Source: CAIKZZ01 sp036742455
GTDB lineage: Bacteria; Pseudomonadota; Gammaproteobacteria; Steroidobacterales; Steroidobacteraceae
Reading direction: 5' to 3'
Assembly (NCBI GenBank): GCA_036742455.1
Contig: DAINQU010000012.1
Span: 27,898 to 91,897, forward strand
DNA: 64,000 nucleotides
Each line of letters begins with the position of its first letter. Within the stretch, counting starts at the first letter, position 1. Positions 8,447-16,173 of this stretch are shown one piece after another. Under the pieces are notes generated by a model that was given only the letters and a program-made list of their open reading frames with translations, was not told where the DNA came from and searched no databases. A program made the position numbers and the translations under genes.

Positions 8447-9265
8447 ATGATTCCCTATCCGCATATCGATCCCGTTCTCGTTGCCCTCGGCCCTCTAAAG
8501 GTCCGCTGGTATGGCATTGCCTACGTCATCGGCTTCATCTCGGCTTGGTGGTTAGCCAAGCGACGCGCCGAGCAGGTGGGATCGACGTGGAAGCTCACCG
8601 ACGTCGAAGACCTCATTTTCTTCGCAGTGTTCGGTGTGGTTTTGGGGGGGCGCATGGGCTACCTCCTGTTCTACGGGCAGGAGCAGCTCGCCCGCGATCC
8701 GTCCTATTGGTACAAGGTCTGGGAAGGCGGGATGAGTTTTCACGGCGGCCTGTTGGGCGTCATCATCGCGATGGTACTGTTTGCTTACCGTCGCGGGCGG
8801 TCTATCGGGGACGTGTTTGACTTCGTCGCGCCGATCCCTGGTATCGGCATTTTGTGTGGCCGAATTGCGAATTTCGTAAATGGAGAATTGTGGGGACGTC
8901 CCACCGACGTGCCGTGGGGATTTGCCGTGCCGACGGAACAGGGCCCGATCGTGTTGCATGCGTCCCAGTTGTACGAAGGCCTGACGGAAGGACTCATCAC
9001 CTTTCTGATTTTGTGGACTTTCACGTCGAAACCACGGCCTCGCTGGGTTCCGTCGGGCTTGTTCTTGGCGCTCTATGCAATATTCCGAATCGCTATCGAG
9101 TTCGTTCGCGTTCCGGACGCGCAGCTGGGCTATCTCGCGTGGGGTTGGCTCACGATGGGGATGGTTTTGAGTATTCCTATGCTCGTGATTGGAGCCGCAA
9201 TGATGGTGTACGGATCCGTTCGGCAAGTTCCGTCCGGCAATACCCATTCTGAGTCGGTGAAGTAA
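8447..9265 (+). CDS. lgt: Prolipoprotein diacylglyceryl transferase Lgt
   Basis: Inner-membrane enzyme that moves a diacylglyceryl group from phosphatidylglycerol to the lipobox cysteine of prolipoproteins, the first step in lipoprotein maturation. The protein begins with the typical PHIDPVLVALGPLKVRWYG segment and has about seven transmembrane helices. The signature stretch GRIANFVNGELWGR (about residues 139 to 152) contains the essential arginine and asparagine, and HGGLLG supplies the conserved histidine. The 272-residue length is normal. thyA starts 2 bases after its stop, the same lgt-thyA pairing known from enterobacteria. Substrates in this window include LolB, RlpA and the cytochrome and large lipoproteins. 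Confidence 0.96.
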   Translation: MIPYPHIDPVLVALGPLKVRWYGIAYVIGFISAWWLAKRRAEQVGSTWKLTDVEDLIFFAVFGVVLGGRMGYLLFYGQEQLARDPSYWYKVWEGGMSFHGGLLGVIIAMVLFAYRRGRSIGDVFDFVAPIPGIGILCGRIANFVNGELWGRPTDVPWGFAVPTEQGPIVLHASQLYEGLTEGLITFLILWTFTSKPRPRWVPSGLFLALYAIFRIAIEFVRVPDAQLGYLAWGWLTMGMVLSIPMLVIGAAMMVYGSVRQVPSGNTHSESVK

Positions 9266-9267
9266 CG

Positions 9268-10062
9268 ATGCGTCAGTATCTCGAATTGCTCCGCCACGTC
9301 CGCGAGCGAGGTGCGGCGAAAGAGGATCGTACCGGCACCGGCACCTTGTCAGTCTTCGGTTGGCAGATGCGCTTCAATCTCCTCGACGGTTTTCCGTTGG
9401 TGACGACGAAGAAACTGCACGTGCGCAGCATCATTCATGAGTTGCTGTGGTTCTTGCGCGGCGAGACGAACATCGCGTCGCTCAACGAAGTCGGCGTGTC
9501 GATTTGGGATGAATGGGCGGATGCTGACGGAAATCTCGGGCCGGTCTACGGCAAACAGTGGCGTGATTGGCTCGCCGCCGACGGTCGCAGCATTGATCAA
9601 ATGGCACAGGTTGTCGACGCGATACGCCGCAATCCGGACTCTCGGCGATTGATCGTCAGCGCATGGAATGTCGGCGAACTGGAGCGCATGGCGCTGCAAC
9701 CCTGTCACGCGTTTTTTCAATTTTATGTGGCGGGCGGTCGTTTAAGTTGTCAGCTCTATCAGCGCAGCGCTGACTTATTCCTGGGTGTGCCGTTCAATAT
9801 CGCGAGCTATGCGTTGTTGACGCACATGGTTGCGCAACAGTGTGATCTAGAACCCGGCGATTTTATTTGGACCGGTGGCGACTGCCATATCTACTCGAAC
9901 CACTTTGAACAGGTGGACCAGCAGTTAACGCGCGAGCCCCTTGCGCTGCCGACGCTGCGGATTAAGCGACGTCCTCCATCACTATTTGACTATAAGTTTG
10001 AGGATTTTGAGATTCTGGGCTACGAGAGCCACGCTGCCATCAAGGCACCCGTCGCTGTCTGA
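9268..10062 (+). CDS. thyA: Thymidylate synthase ThyA
   Basis: Converts dUMP and methylene-tetrahydrofolate to dTMP and dihydrofolate. The 264-residue length equals that of E. coli ThyA. It starts MRQYLELLRHV, has the folate/dUMP-binding RTGTGTLSVFG loop near residue 22 and the catalytic cysteine in LQPCHAFFQFYV (about residue 146), with the RSADLFLGVPFNIASYALL block and DCHIYSNH downstream. It follows lgt by 2 bases. The dihydrofolate it releases is recycled by FolA, whose gene lies 11 kb downstream on the same strand but not in the same operon. Confidence 0.97.
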   Translation: MRQYLELLRHVRERGAAKEDRTGTGTLSVFGWQMRFNLLDGFPLVTTKKLHVRSIIHELLWFLRGETNIASLNEVGVSIWDEWADADGNLGPVYGKQWRDWLAADGRSIDQMAQVVDAIRRNPDSRRLIVSAWNVGELERMALQPCHAFFQFYVAGGRLSCQLYQRSADLFLGVPFNIASYALLTHMVAQQCDLEPGDFIWTGGDCHIYSNHFEQVDQQLTREPLALPTLRIKRRPPSLFDYKFEDFEILGYESHAAIKAPVAV

Positions 10063-10094
10063 ATTCGCTTTTTATTTCCAGAGGCTTCCATTGC

Positions 10095-10997
10095 ATGAAG
10101 AGTTCCGACGCCTTGCCACTGTATCGGGTGCGCCGCTCTAAGATTCACGGGACGGGCGCATTTGCGGCCTGCGATATAAGGAAAGGTACTCGTATTACCG
10201 AATACGTGGGTGATCGGATCTCCCATGCGGAGGCAGACCGTCGCTACGCTGATAAAGCGGACGATGATAATCACACGTTTCTTTTCACCGTCGACAACCG
10301 AGTGGTCATAGACGGCGGCATTGGGGGCAATGAAGCGAAGTACATCAATCACTCGTGTGATCCGAACTGCGAGACGGTGATTGATGAGCGGAGGGTCTTC
10401 ATCGAAGCGATCCGCGATATTCGTAAGGGCGACGAACTGGGTTACGACTACCTCATTGAACGCGATGATTCCGATCCGCCGAATGTCGACGTGATCTGGG
10501 CGTGCCGCTGCGGATCGCCCAAGTGCCGCGGCACGATGCTGCTGCCGCGCAAAGCGAAGCGGACACGGAAAGCCAAGCAGGCCGGCAAGAAGGCTGCTGG
10601 AAAAGGGGCTCAGCAAGCGTCAAAAAAGGCAGCAAAAAAAGTAGCCAAGAAGACGAAACAGAAAGCGCTACGGAAACCGGTCAAGAAAGTGGCTAAGAAG
10701 GCCTCTAAGAAGGCCTCTAAGAAGGTGGCTAAGAAGGCTGCGAAAAAAGTAGCGAAGACCACCACCCGCCAGACGCCACCGGCGCGGGTGAAGGTGGCGG
10801 CTAAGCGCAAGCGCGCTTCGTCGGCGGGATCGGTGGGTCGCTCCAGCGTCTCGACGACGCGTAAAGCGACAGGACGCGACGGGGTTGCCGCGAAGGCGGC
10901 GGTCAATAAAGTATCGCGCCCCGGGACGTCCTCTAAGGACACGTCGGCACGACGGTCTGGGCGCACTGTCGGCGGGTCCGCTCGCCCGTCCCGCTGA
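10095..10997 (+). CDS. SET-domain protein lysine methyltransferase with histone-H1-like tail
   Basis: 300 residues in two parts. Residues ~10 to 150 form a SET domain: HGTGAFAACDIRKGTRITEYVG at its start, the YINHSCDPNC pseudoknot motif that binds SAM and peptide, ELGYDYLIE with the catalytic tyrosine, and a post-SET cysteine cluster CRCGSPKCRGTM. Residues ~155 to 300 are an unstructured Lys/Ala/Arg tail with repeats of the AKK/SKK type, like H1 C-terminal tails and bacterial AlgP/HupN proteins. The catalytic part should methylate protein lysines; the tail should bind DNA and could itself be a substrate. A four-fold 12-base repeat encodes part of the tail. The gene is 32 bases from thyA and 32 bases before the 2OG oxygenase. 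Confidence 0.88.
   Translation: MKSSDALPLYRVRRSKIHGTGAFAACDIRKGTRITEYVGDRISHAEADRRYADKADDDNHTFLFTVDNRVVIDGGIGGNEAKYINHSCDPNCETVIDERRVFIEAIRDIRKGDELGYDYLIERDDSDPPNVDVIWACRCGSPKCRGTMLLPRKAKRTRKAKQAGKKAAGKGAQQASKKAAKKVAKKTKQKALRKPVKKVAKKASKKASKKVAKKAAKKVAKTTTRQTPPARVKVAAKRKRASSAGSVGRSSVSTTRKATGRDGVAAKAAVNKVSRPGTSSKDTSARRSGRTVGGSARPSR
10689..10736 (+). repeat. Four tandem 12-base repeats in the SET protein tail
   Basis: Four consecutive 12-base units run GTGGCTAAGAAG, GCCTCTAAGAAG, GCCTCTAAGAAG, GTGGCTAAGAAG, encoding VAKK-ASKK-ASKK-VAKK. The two middle copies are identical and the outer two are identical. Perfect in-frame copies suggest recent expansion by slippage, so tail length probably varies between strains. 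Confidence 0.9.
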
Positions 10998-11029
10998 AGA
11001 TCGGGGGCGATGGCGCCCACGCGGGTATC

Positions 11030-11602
11030 GTGGATGGGTTGGCTGGGCCAGGCTATGTCGTTTGGCCCGGCTACGCCGGCGCTGACACCGCAGCGGCCCT
11101 CAGTGGCGCATTAGCCGCCCGGCAAGCGGCGGGATTGTTACGTCCCGCCGCGGTGGGCGCGGGTTCGGCGAAAGCCGTGCGATTGGATGTGCGCGGGGAC
11201 GCTATTTCTTGGATTGAAGTCTCGGATGAGGGCCCAGCCGGCGAGTTTTTGTCAGGCCTCAACGATCTTCGCTTGCATGGCAATCGAGAGCTTATGTTGG
11301 GGCTGACGACCTTGGAAATGCACTTCGCGCGGTTCGCGCCGGGTCGGGGTTACGCCCGTCATCACGACGTGTCGCCTCAGGGTGCCGATCGCGTCATCAG
11401 TCTCATCTACTACCTCAACCGCCATTGGCGGGCCGGCGATGGCGGCGAACTGGAACTCGAGACAGACGACGGGCCCGTGTTAATCGAGCCTCGCGCCGAT
11501 ACCCTTGTCGCTTTTCTAAGCGCACGCTTCTACCACACGGTATTGCCGGCTGTGCGGGAGCGCCAAAGTGTCACCGGATGGTTTCATCGCGGCGCGGGCT
11601 AG
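11030..11602 (+). CDS. 2-oxoglutarate/Fe(II) oxygenase (prolyl-hydroxylase-like)
   Basis: 190-residue double-stranded beta-helix dioxygenase with a GTG start. The iron triad is visible: YARHHDV gives the HxD pair near residue 108 and RFYHTVLPA gives the distal histidine near residue 167, with an arginine about nine residues on (VRERQSV) to hold 2-oxoglutarate. The stretch RVISLIYYLNRHWRAGDGGELEL is characteristic of the SM-20/P4H branch, whose members hydroxylate proline or other protein side chains. It follows the SET gene by 32 bases and probably shares its transcript. It converges on the MocR gene with an 8-base gap. The substrate is unknown. Confidence 0.85.
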   Translation: MDGLAGPGYVVWPGYAGADTAAALSGALAARQAAGLLRPAAVGAGSAKAVRLDVRGDAISWIEVSDEGPAGEFLSGLNDLRLHGNRELMLGLTTLEMHFARFAPGRGYARHHDVSPQGADRVISLIYYLNRHWRAGDGGELELETDDGPVLIEPRADTLVAFLSARFYHTVLPAVRERQSVTGWFHRGAG

Positions 11603-11609
11603 CGTCGGT

Positions 11610-12986
11610 TCAGGCTTCCGATTGTGTCTTGGCGAGAAAGCGTGCCAGCGCGCCGTCTTCGCTCTGCGCCACATTGAAGCGCCACCAAGGGCTCGCGCGT
11701 CCGTCGGCGCGAAACGATTCCCCGGGTGCGAGTAGAACGCCGCCGTCTACGGCGTCTTGCCACAGTTTGCCGACGGCAGCCCGCGAGGGTAGTCGCCCCC
11801 ATAGGAACATCCCGGCATCGGGCCGATGGGCCAGCTCCACTCCATGGGCGAGCAGCGTCGTCTGAACGCGAGACTGGCTGTCCGCCAGACGCCGGCGGAG
11901 TGCGGCGAGATGGCGGCGATAATGCGAATTCGTGAGCGCACCCAACGCAATGCGTTCCGACAATTCCGAAGACGCCAGTGCGCTCAAGGTTTTTAACCGA
12001 ATGATGGCGGCAAGGAGCGCATCGCTGGCCAGAACATAGCCGACGCGGAGTGCTGGCGACACGGTCTTGGAAACGCTGCTCACATGGAGAACCCGGCTGC
12101 CGTCGTCATAGGCGGCTAACGGTATGACCGGGACACGCGCTAGCTCGCTGAAAATGTCGTCTTCGACGATACGGTAATCGTGCGCATGGGCGAGGTGTAC
12201 GAGCGTTTGACCGACCTCAGTGGAGGTAGATGTGCCGGTTGGATTCTGCAGCGTGGTGTTCGTAAAGAGCGCGCGTATACGCCGGCGTTTCAATAGCCGG
12301 GCGAGCGACGCCACGTCGGGTCCATCCGCGAGACGCGGGACACTGATCAAGCGGACGCCACGGGCCCGCAGCAACTCGAGTGTCGGTGGGTAGGTTGGGT
12401 CTTCAACAACGACGGTATCGCCCGGTTGCAGCAGGGCGCGGACAACGAGATCGAGCGCTTGGCTTGCGCCTTGGGTCAAGACGATCCGTGCGGGATCCGC
12501 CGCCACCCCGCGGGTGAGCAGCTGCCGAGCGAAGTGCACCCGTAGCGCTTCATAGCCGTGGGGGGAGCCGTAGCCCTCGGCGTGACTGGGCTGCCGTGCG
12601 ACTAGCCGCATGGCGGCTGACACACCGTCGAGATATTGCCACGCTGTGGGCAACCAACCGCCACCCGCATCGACCCGAATTTGAGACCCTGGCGCTTCGG
12701 CGCGACGCTCCCACAGAGCATCTGCGGGTACGACGGGGGTGGTCGATGGGGCGAATGGCGTTGCTCCGGCGACGTAGTAGCCGCTGCCGCGACGCGCTGT
12801 GATGACGCCCAACGCGGTCAACGCCTCGTACGCAGCAGCAGCCGTTGCAGGACTCACCTGCTCGGCCTGCGCCAGCTGCCGCACCGACGGCAGACGGTCA
12901 CCGGGGCGGAGCGCTTGGCTAACGATCCGCACCTGAAACTGTTCGACCAAACGGTCGCGGCGATGCGCGCGGTGGGAGGTGTTCAT
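11610..12986 (-). CDS. MocR-family regulator: GntR winged helix plus aminotransferase-like domain
   Basis: 458 residues. Residues ~10 to 75 are a GntR-type winged helix (LRPGDRLPSVRQLA, then TAAAAYEALTALG). The rest is a fold-I aminotransferase domain with the PLP lysine in VSSVSKTVSP and NPTG in LQNPTGTS. Members of this family (GabR, TauR, PdxR) use the PLP domain as a sensor for amino compounds. It is divergent from the omega-aminotransferase/semialdehyde dehydrogenase operon, so it likely controls that operon in response to beta-alanine or a related amino acid, and its own gene through the inverted repeat directly over its start region. Target and ligand are inferences. Confidence 0.9.
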   Translation of the reverse strand: MNTSHRAHRRDRLVEQFQVRIVSQALRPGDRLPSVRQLAQAEQVSPATAAAAYEALTALGVITARRGSGYYVAGATPFAPSTTPVVPADALWERRAEAPGSQIRVDAGGGWLPTAWQYLDGVSAAMRLVARQPSHAEGYGSPHGYEALRVHFARQLLTRGVAADPARIVLTQGASQALDLVVRALLQPGDTVVVEDPTYPPTLELLRARGVRLISVPRLADGPDVASLARLLKRRRIRALFTNTTLQNPTGTSTSTEVGQTLVHLAHAHDYRIVEDDIFSELARVPVIPLAAYDDGSRVLHVSSVSKTVSPALRVGYVLASDALLAAIIRLKTLSALASSELSERIALGALTNSHYRRHLAALRRRLADSQSRVQTTLLAHGVELAHRPDAGMFLWGRLPSRAAVGKLWQDAVDGGVLLAPGESFRADGRASPWWRFNVAQSEDGALARFLAKTQSEA

Positions 12987-13012
12987 CTGTACTGATGGTT
13001 ATACCAGTACAG
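12987..13012. promoter_or_regulatory. Inverted-repeat operator over the mocR -10 region
   Basis: Perfect 8-base arms CTGTACTG and CAGTACAG are separated by 10 bases and abut the mocR start codon at 12986. Read on the minus strand, the spacer holds TATAAC, a good -10 hexamer, which would put the transcript start only a few bases before the ATG. The layout is what an autorepressor site would look like, and it also lies upstream of the divergent aminotransferase operon. Binding by the MocR protein is inferred. Confidence 0.65.
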
Positions 13013-13117
13013 TAGAGGCATTTACAGACCTGATCGCACGATCGTCGGCGTACGCTTAAGCCAACGAGACTTTCCCTCGAAGCTCGCGGATTACCGTGAG
13101 CTCCGACCCTAATGAGC

Positions 13118-13132
13118 CCGGACAATGTCCGG
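13118..13132. promoter_or_regulatory. Perfect palindrome upstream of the omega-aminotransferase RBS
   Basis: CCGGACA-A-TGTCCGG is a perfect inverted repeat with 7-base arms. It ends 2 bases before the AGGAG ribosome-binding site (13135-13139) of the GTG start at 13146. It can act as a DNA operator, or as an RNA hairpin holding the ribosome-binding region. Its sequence differs from the CTGTACTG operator at the mocR end of the same intergenic space. Confidence 0.5.
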
Positions 13133-13145
13133 TCAGGAGACCGAC

Positions 13146-14492
13146 GTGAACGCTACCACCCAACTTCATCCGGATACGTCTTCCGACGCACTGCGCGCCT
13201 GGTGGATGCCCTTTACCCACAATCGGTATTTCAAAGCCGCTCCGCGCATGATCAAGTCGGCGCAAGGCGCCTACTTCACGTTGGAGGACGGTCGCCGCGT
13301 TTACGACTGTCTCTCAGGGCTGTGGTGCTCACCGCTCGGTCATTCCCATCCGCGTATCGTTGAGGCTGTGACCCGTCAGGTGCAGACGCTCGATTTCGCG
13401 CCGAGCTTCCAGATGGGTCATCAGCCGGCATTCGATTTAGCAACGCGTATTACGGCACTGGCGGGTCGTCCGCAGGACCGCGTGTTCTTCGTCAATTCCG
13501 GCTCGGAAGCCGTCGATACGGCGTTGAAAATGGCCGTGGCGTATCACCGTGCTCGCGGTGATGCGGCTCGCACGCGAATTATTGGCCGCGAGCGCGGCTA
13601 TCACGGTGTGGGCATCGGTGGCATCTCTGTGGGCGGAATAGCGCCGAACCGCAAGATGTTCCACTCCCTGATGATTCAGGGCGTCGATCATTTACCGCAC
13701 ACCTACAATCCGTCGCAGATGGCGTTCAGCGTGGGCCAGCCGGAGTGGGGTACGCACCTCGCCGATGAGCTCGAGCGCATTGTGGCGCTGCACGACGCGT
13801 CCACGATTGCTGCCGTCATTGTGGAGCCGATGCAAGGATCGACAGGCGTGATTGTGCCGCCCAAGGGCTACCTCGAACGCCTGCGTGAAATTTGCACCAA
13901 GCACGGCATTTTGTTGATTTTTGATGAAGTCATCACCGGATTCGGGCGTATGGGTACGCCCTTTGGTGCCGACTATTTTGGCGTGCAGCCCGATCTCACC
14001 ACCTTCGCCAAGGCTGTCAACAACGCCACGGTCCCGCTCGGCGGCGTCATCGTCCGCGATGCGATTTACGAGGCGTTCATGACCGGTCCGGCGCACATGA
14101 TCGAGTTCTTCCACGGCTATACCTATTCGGCCCATCCGTTGGCTGTAGCCGCCGGCCTTGCGACCTTGGACGTGATGGCGGACGAGAAGTTGATTGAGCG
14201 CGCCGCGATGCTGGCGCCGGTACTGGAAAAGGCGATGCACTCGCTGCGAGGCGAGCCGCACGTGATCGATATCCGCAATGTGGGTCTCGCGGCTGCGATT
14301 GAATTGTCGCCGGTCGCTGGGGCGCCTGGCATGAAGGCGATCAAGGTTTTTGAGGCCGCTCTGAACGAAGGGCAGATGGTTCGCTTCACCGGCGACATCC
14401 TTGCTGTTGCGCCGCCGTTCATCAGCACGGTCGCAGAAGTCGAAGAGATGGTTGAAGGCATACGTCGCGCACTGCGCGCAGTGCCGGTCTGA
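13146..14492 (+). CDS. Omega-amino acid (beta-alanine):pyruvate aminotransferase
   Basis: Class III PLP aminotransferase moving the amino group of beta-alanine (or similar omega-amino acids) to pyruvate, giving malonate semialdehyde and alanine. MPFTHNRYFK starts the family core; SGLWCSPLGHSHP, NSGSEAVDTALKMA, the DEVITGFGR aspartate loop and the PLP lysine in TTFAKAVNNA are all present. I prefer the GTG at 13146, which has AGGAG six bases upstream and gives 448 residues, matching the ~449 of the Pseudomonas enzyme; an in-frame ATG at 13125 sits inside a palindrome without a ribosome-binding site. The dehydrogenase that uses its product follows 21 bases downstream. Likely under the divergent MocR regulator. 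Confidence 0.9.
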   Translation: MNATTQLHPDTSSDALRAWWMPFTHNRYFKAAPRMIKSAQGAYFTLEDGRRVYDCLSGLWCSPLGHSHPRIVEAVTRQVQTLDFAPSFQMGHQPAFDLATRITALAGRPQDRVFFVNSGSEAVDTALKMAVAYHRARGDAARTRIIGRERGYHGVGIGGISVGGIAPNRKMFHSLMIQGVDHLPHTYNPSQMAFSVGQPEWGTHLADELERIVALHDASTIAAVIVEPMQGSTGVIVPPKGYLERLREICTKHGILLIFDEVITGFGRMGTPFGADYFGVQPDLTTFAKAVNNATVPLGGVIVRDAIYEAFMTGPAHMIEFFHGYTYSAHPLAVAAGLATLDVMADEKLIERAAMLAPVLEKAMHSLRGEPHVIDIRNVGLAAAIELSPVAGAPGMKAIKVFEAALNEGQMVRFTGDILAVAPPFISTVAEVEEMVEGIRRALRAVPV

Positions 14493-14513
14493 AGACTACG
14501 GAGCGATACCACG

Positions 14514-16034
14514 ATGAGCATTGAAAATTACGAAGCGCCAACGGTCGTTGGCCACTATATCGGCGGTCAGGTGCTGTCTGAACGCGCCGAGCGCCACGCC
14601 CCGGTCTACAACCCGACCTTGGGCAAAGTGGTTCGTTCGGTCACGCTCGCTGAAAAGGCAGACGTCGACCATGCCGTTGCCGTCGCGGCGGCAGCCCAGA
14701 AGAAGTGGGGTCGGACACCTGCGCTCACCCGGGCGCGAGTCATGTTCCGCTTCAAAGAGCTGCTCGTGCAGAACGCGAAGTTGATTGCCCGCGTGCTGTC
14801 CGAGGAGCACGGCAAGACGCTGGCGGATGCCGAGGGTGAGGTTACCCGCGGCATGGAAGTGGTGGAGTTTGCCTGCGGAGCGCCGCATCTACTGAAGGGT
14901 GAATTCAGTGAGAGCGTGGGAACGGGCGTCGACAGCTTCGGGCTACGACAGCCGTTGGGTGTGGTAGCCGGCATCACGCCGTTCAATTTCCCAGCGATGG
15001 TCCCGATGTGGATGTTCCCGGTGGCGCTGGTGTGCGGCAACGCGTTCATCCTGAAGCCCTCGGAGCGAGATCCTTCGGTGTCCTTGCTGTTGGCCGATTT
15101 ATTGAAGCAAGCGGGACTGCCGGACGGCGTGTTCAACGTGGTTCAAGGCGACAAGCTCGCGGTGGATGCGATTCTCGAGCATCCCGGAATCGCCGCTGTA
15201 AGCTTTGTCGGATCAACACCGATCGCCAAGTACATCCAGCAGCAGGGCGTCTTGCACGGCAAGCGCGTGCAGGCACTGGGTGGCGCGAAAAATCATGCGA
15301 TCGTGATGCCGGATGCTGATTTGGATGGAGCGACCGAAGCGATCATCGGCGCGGCTTATGGATCCGCCGGCGAACGCTGCATGGCAATCTCCGTGGTGGT
15401 CGCGGTCGGTGATTCGACCGCAGACGCCCTGGTGGAACGTCTGACGCGACGGATTGATTCGCTGAAAGTGGGGGCCTCCGACGACCCAGCCGCAGAAATG
15501 GGCCCGCTGGTGACGAGCCTCGCGCGGGATCGCGTTCGGGGCTACATCGATGCCGGTGTTGCCGATGGCGCGACGCTGGTGACCGATGGGCGCGACATCA
15601 CGGTACCCGGCGCTGAGAAAGGTTATTTCGTCGGCCCGACGTTGTTTGACCATGTGCAGACTCAGATGAGCATCTACCGCGAAGAAATCTTCGGGCCGGT
15701 GTTGTCGATCGTCCGCGTCCCCGATTACGCGTCGGCAGTGGCGTTGATCAATTCGCACGAATTCGCGAATGGAACGGCTGTGTTCACGCGATCCGGGTCG
15801 GTCGCGCACGCGTTTGTCCGCGACATTGAAGTCGGCATGGTGGGCGTTAACGTTCCTATTCCGGTGCCGATGGCATTCCATAGCTTCGGCGGATGGCGCT
15901 CATCGTTATTCGGCGATCATCACATGCACGGTCCGGAAGGCGTTCGCTTCTACACGCGCTTGAAGACTGTGACGCAGCGCTGGCCGGAACCGGAAGCCAT
16001 GCGTGCCGATTTCGTGATGCCAACGATGAAGTAA
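14514..16034 (+). CDS. mmsA: CoA-acylating methylmalonate/malonate-semialdehyde dehydrogenase
   Basis: Oxidises malonate semialdehyde to acetyl-CoA (or methylmalonate semialdehyde to propionyl-CoA) with NAD+ and CoA, releasing CO2. Family hallmarks: TPFNFPAMVPMWMFPVA, the nucleotide-binding FVGSTPIAKYI, LGGAKNHAIVMPDAD where ordinary aldehyde dehydrogenases have ELGG, and the catalytic cysteine in AGERCMAIS (about residue 288). The 506 residues are normal. Paired with the omega-aminotransferase 21 bases upstream it forms a two-step beta-alanine catabolic route (the BauA/BauC pair of Pseudomonas). A terminator-like hairpin follows its stop, before panB. Confidence 0.92.
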   Translation: MSIENYEAPTVVGHYIGGQVLSERAERHAPVYNPTLGKVVRSVTLAEKADVDHAVAVAAAAQKKWGRTPALTRARVMFRFKELLVQNAKLIARVLSEEHGKTLADAEGEVTRGMEVVEFACGAPHLLKGEFSESVGTGVDSFGLRQPLGVVAGITPFNFPAMVPMWMFPVALVCGNAFILKPSERDPSVSLLLADLLKQAGLPDGVFNVVQGDKLAVDAILEHPGIAAVSFVGSTPIAKYIQQQGVLHGKRVQALGGAKNHAIVMPDADLDGATEAIIGAAYGSAGERCMAISVVVAVGDSTADALVERLTRRIDSLKVGASDDPAAEMGPLVTSLARDRVRGYIDAGVADGATLVTDGRDITVPGAEKGYFVGPTLFDHVQTQMSIYREEIFGPVLSIVRVPDYASAVALINSHEFANGTAVFTRSGSVAHAFVRDIEVGMVGVNVPIPVPMAFHSFGGWRSSLFGDHHMHGPEGVRFYTRLKTVTQRWPEPEAMRADFVMPTMK

Positions 16035-16040
16035 GTTGTG

Positions 16041-16070
16041 GCGGCGGGCACCTCAATGGGTGTCCGCCGC
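16041..16070 (+). terminator. Terminator-like hairpin between mmsA and panB
   Basis: GCGGCGGGCACC pairs with GGTGTCCGCCGC over 12 base pairs (one G-U), with a 6-base loop, starting 7 bases after the mmsA stop. The following bases GCCGGTTTCTTCG are only moderately T-rich, so termination may be partial or Rho-assisted. It separates the beta-alanine catabolic pair from panBC. Confidence 0.5.
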
Positions 16071-16173
16071 TGCCGGTTTCTTCGTCGGGTTGCGCTCTGG
16101 CTCTCGGTTGCCGATACTTCCCTTATTGCGCTGCGACATAAACGCGGCTTCTTCGGCTCCGAGTGACCGGTTC

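Noticed and set aside
8552..9247. 231-codon minus-strand frame opposite lgt
   Set aside because: Antisense of strongly conserved Lgt; no family similarity and Arg/His/Gln-rich composition.
10560..10760. Repeated 12-base units considered as a CRISPR-like or intergenic repeat
   Set aside because: The units are directly tandem, without spacers, and in frame within the SET protein gene.
10610..11020. Phe/Ala-rich minus-strand frame that looks membrane-like
   Set aside because: It is the complement of the AAG/GCC-rich lysine tail; the apparent hydrophobic repeats are an artefact of reading lysine codons backwards.
13125..13145. ATG at 13125 as start of the omega-aminotransferase
   Set aside because: It lies in a perfect palindrome without a ribosome-binding site, while the GTG at 13146 has AGGAG at ideal spacing and gives the family length.
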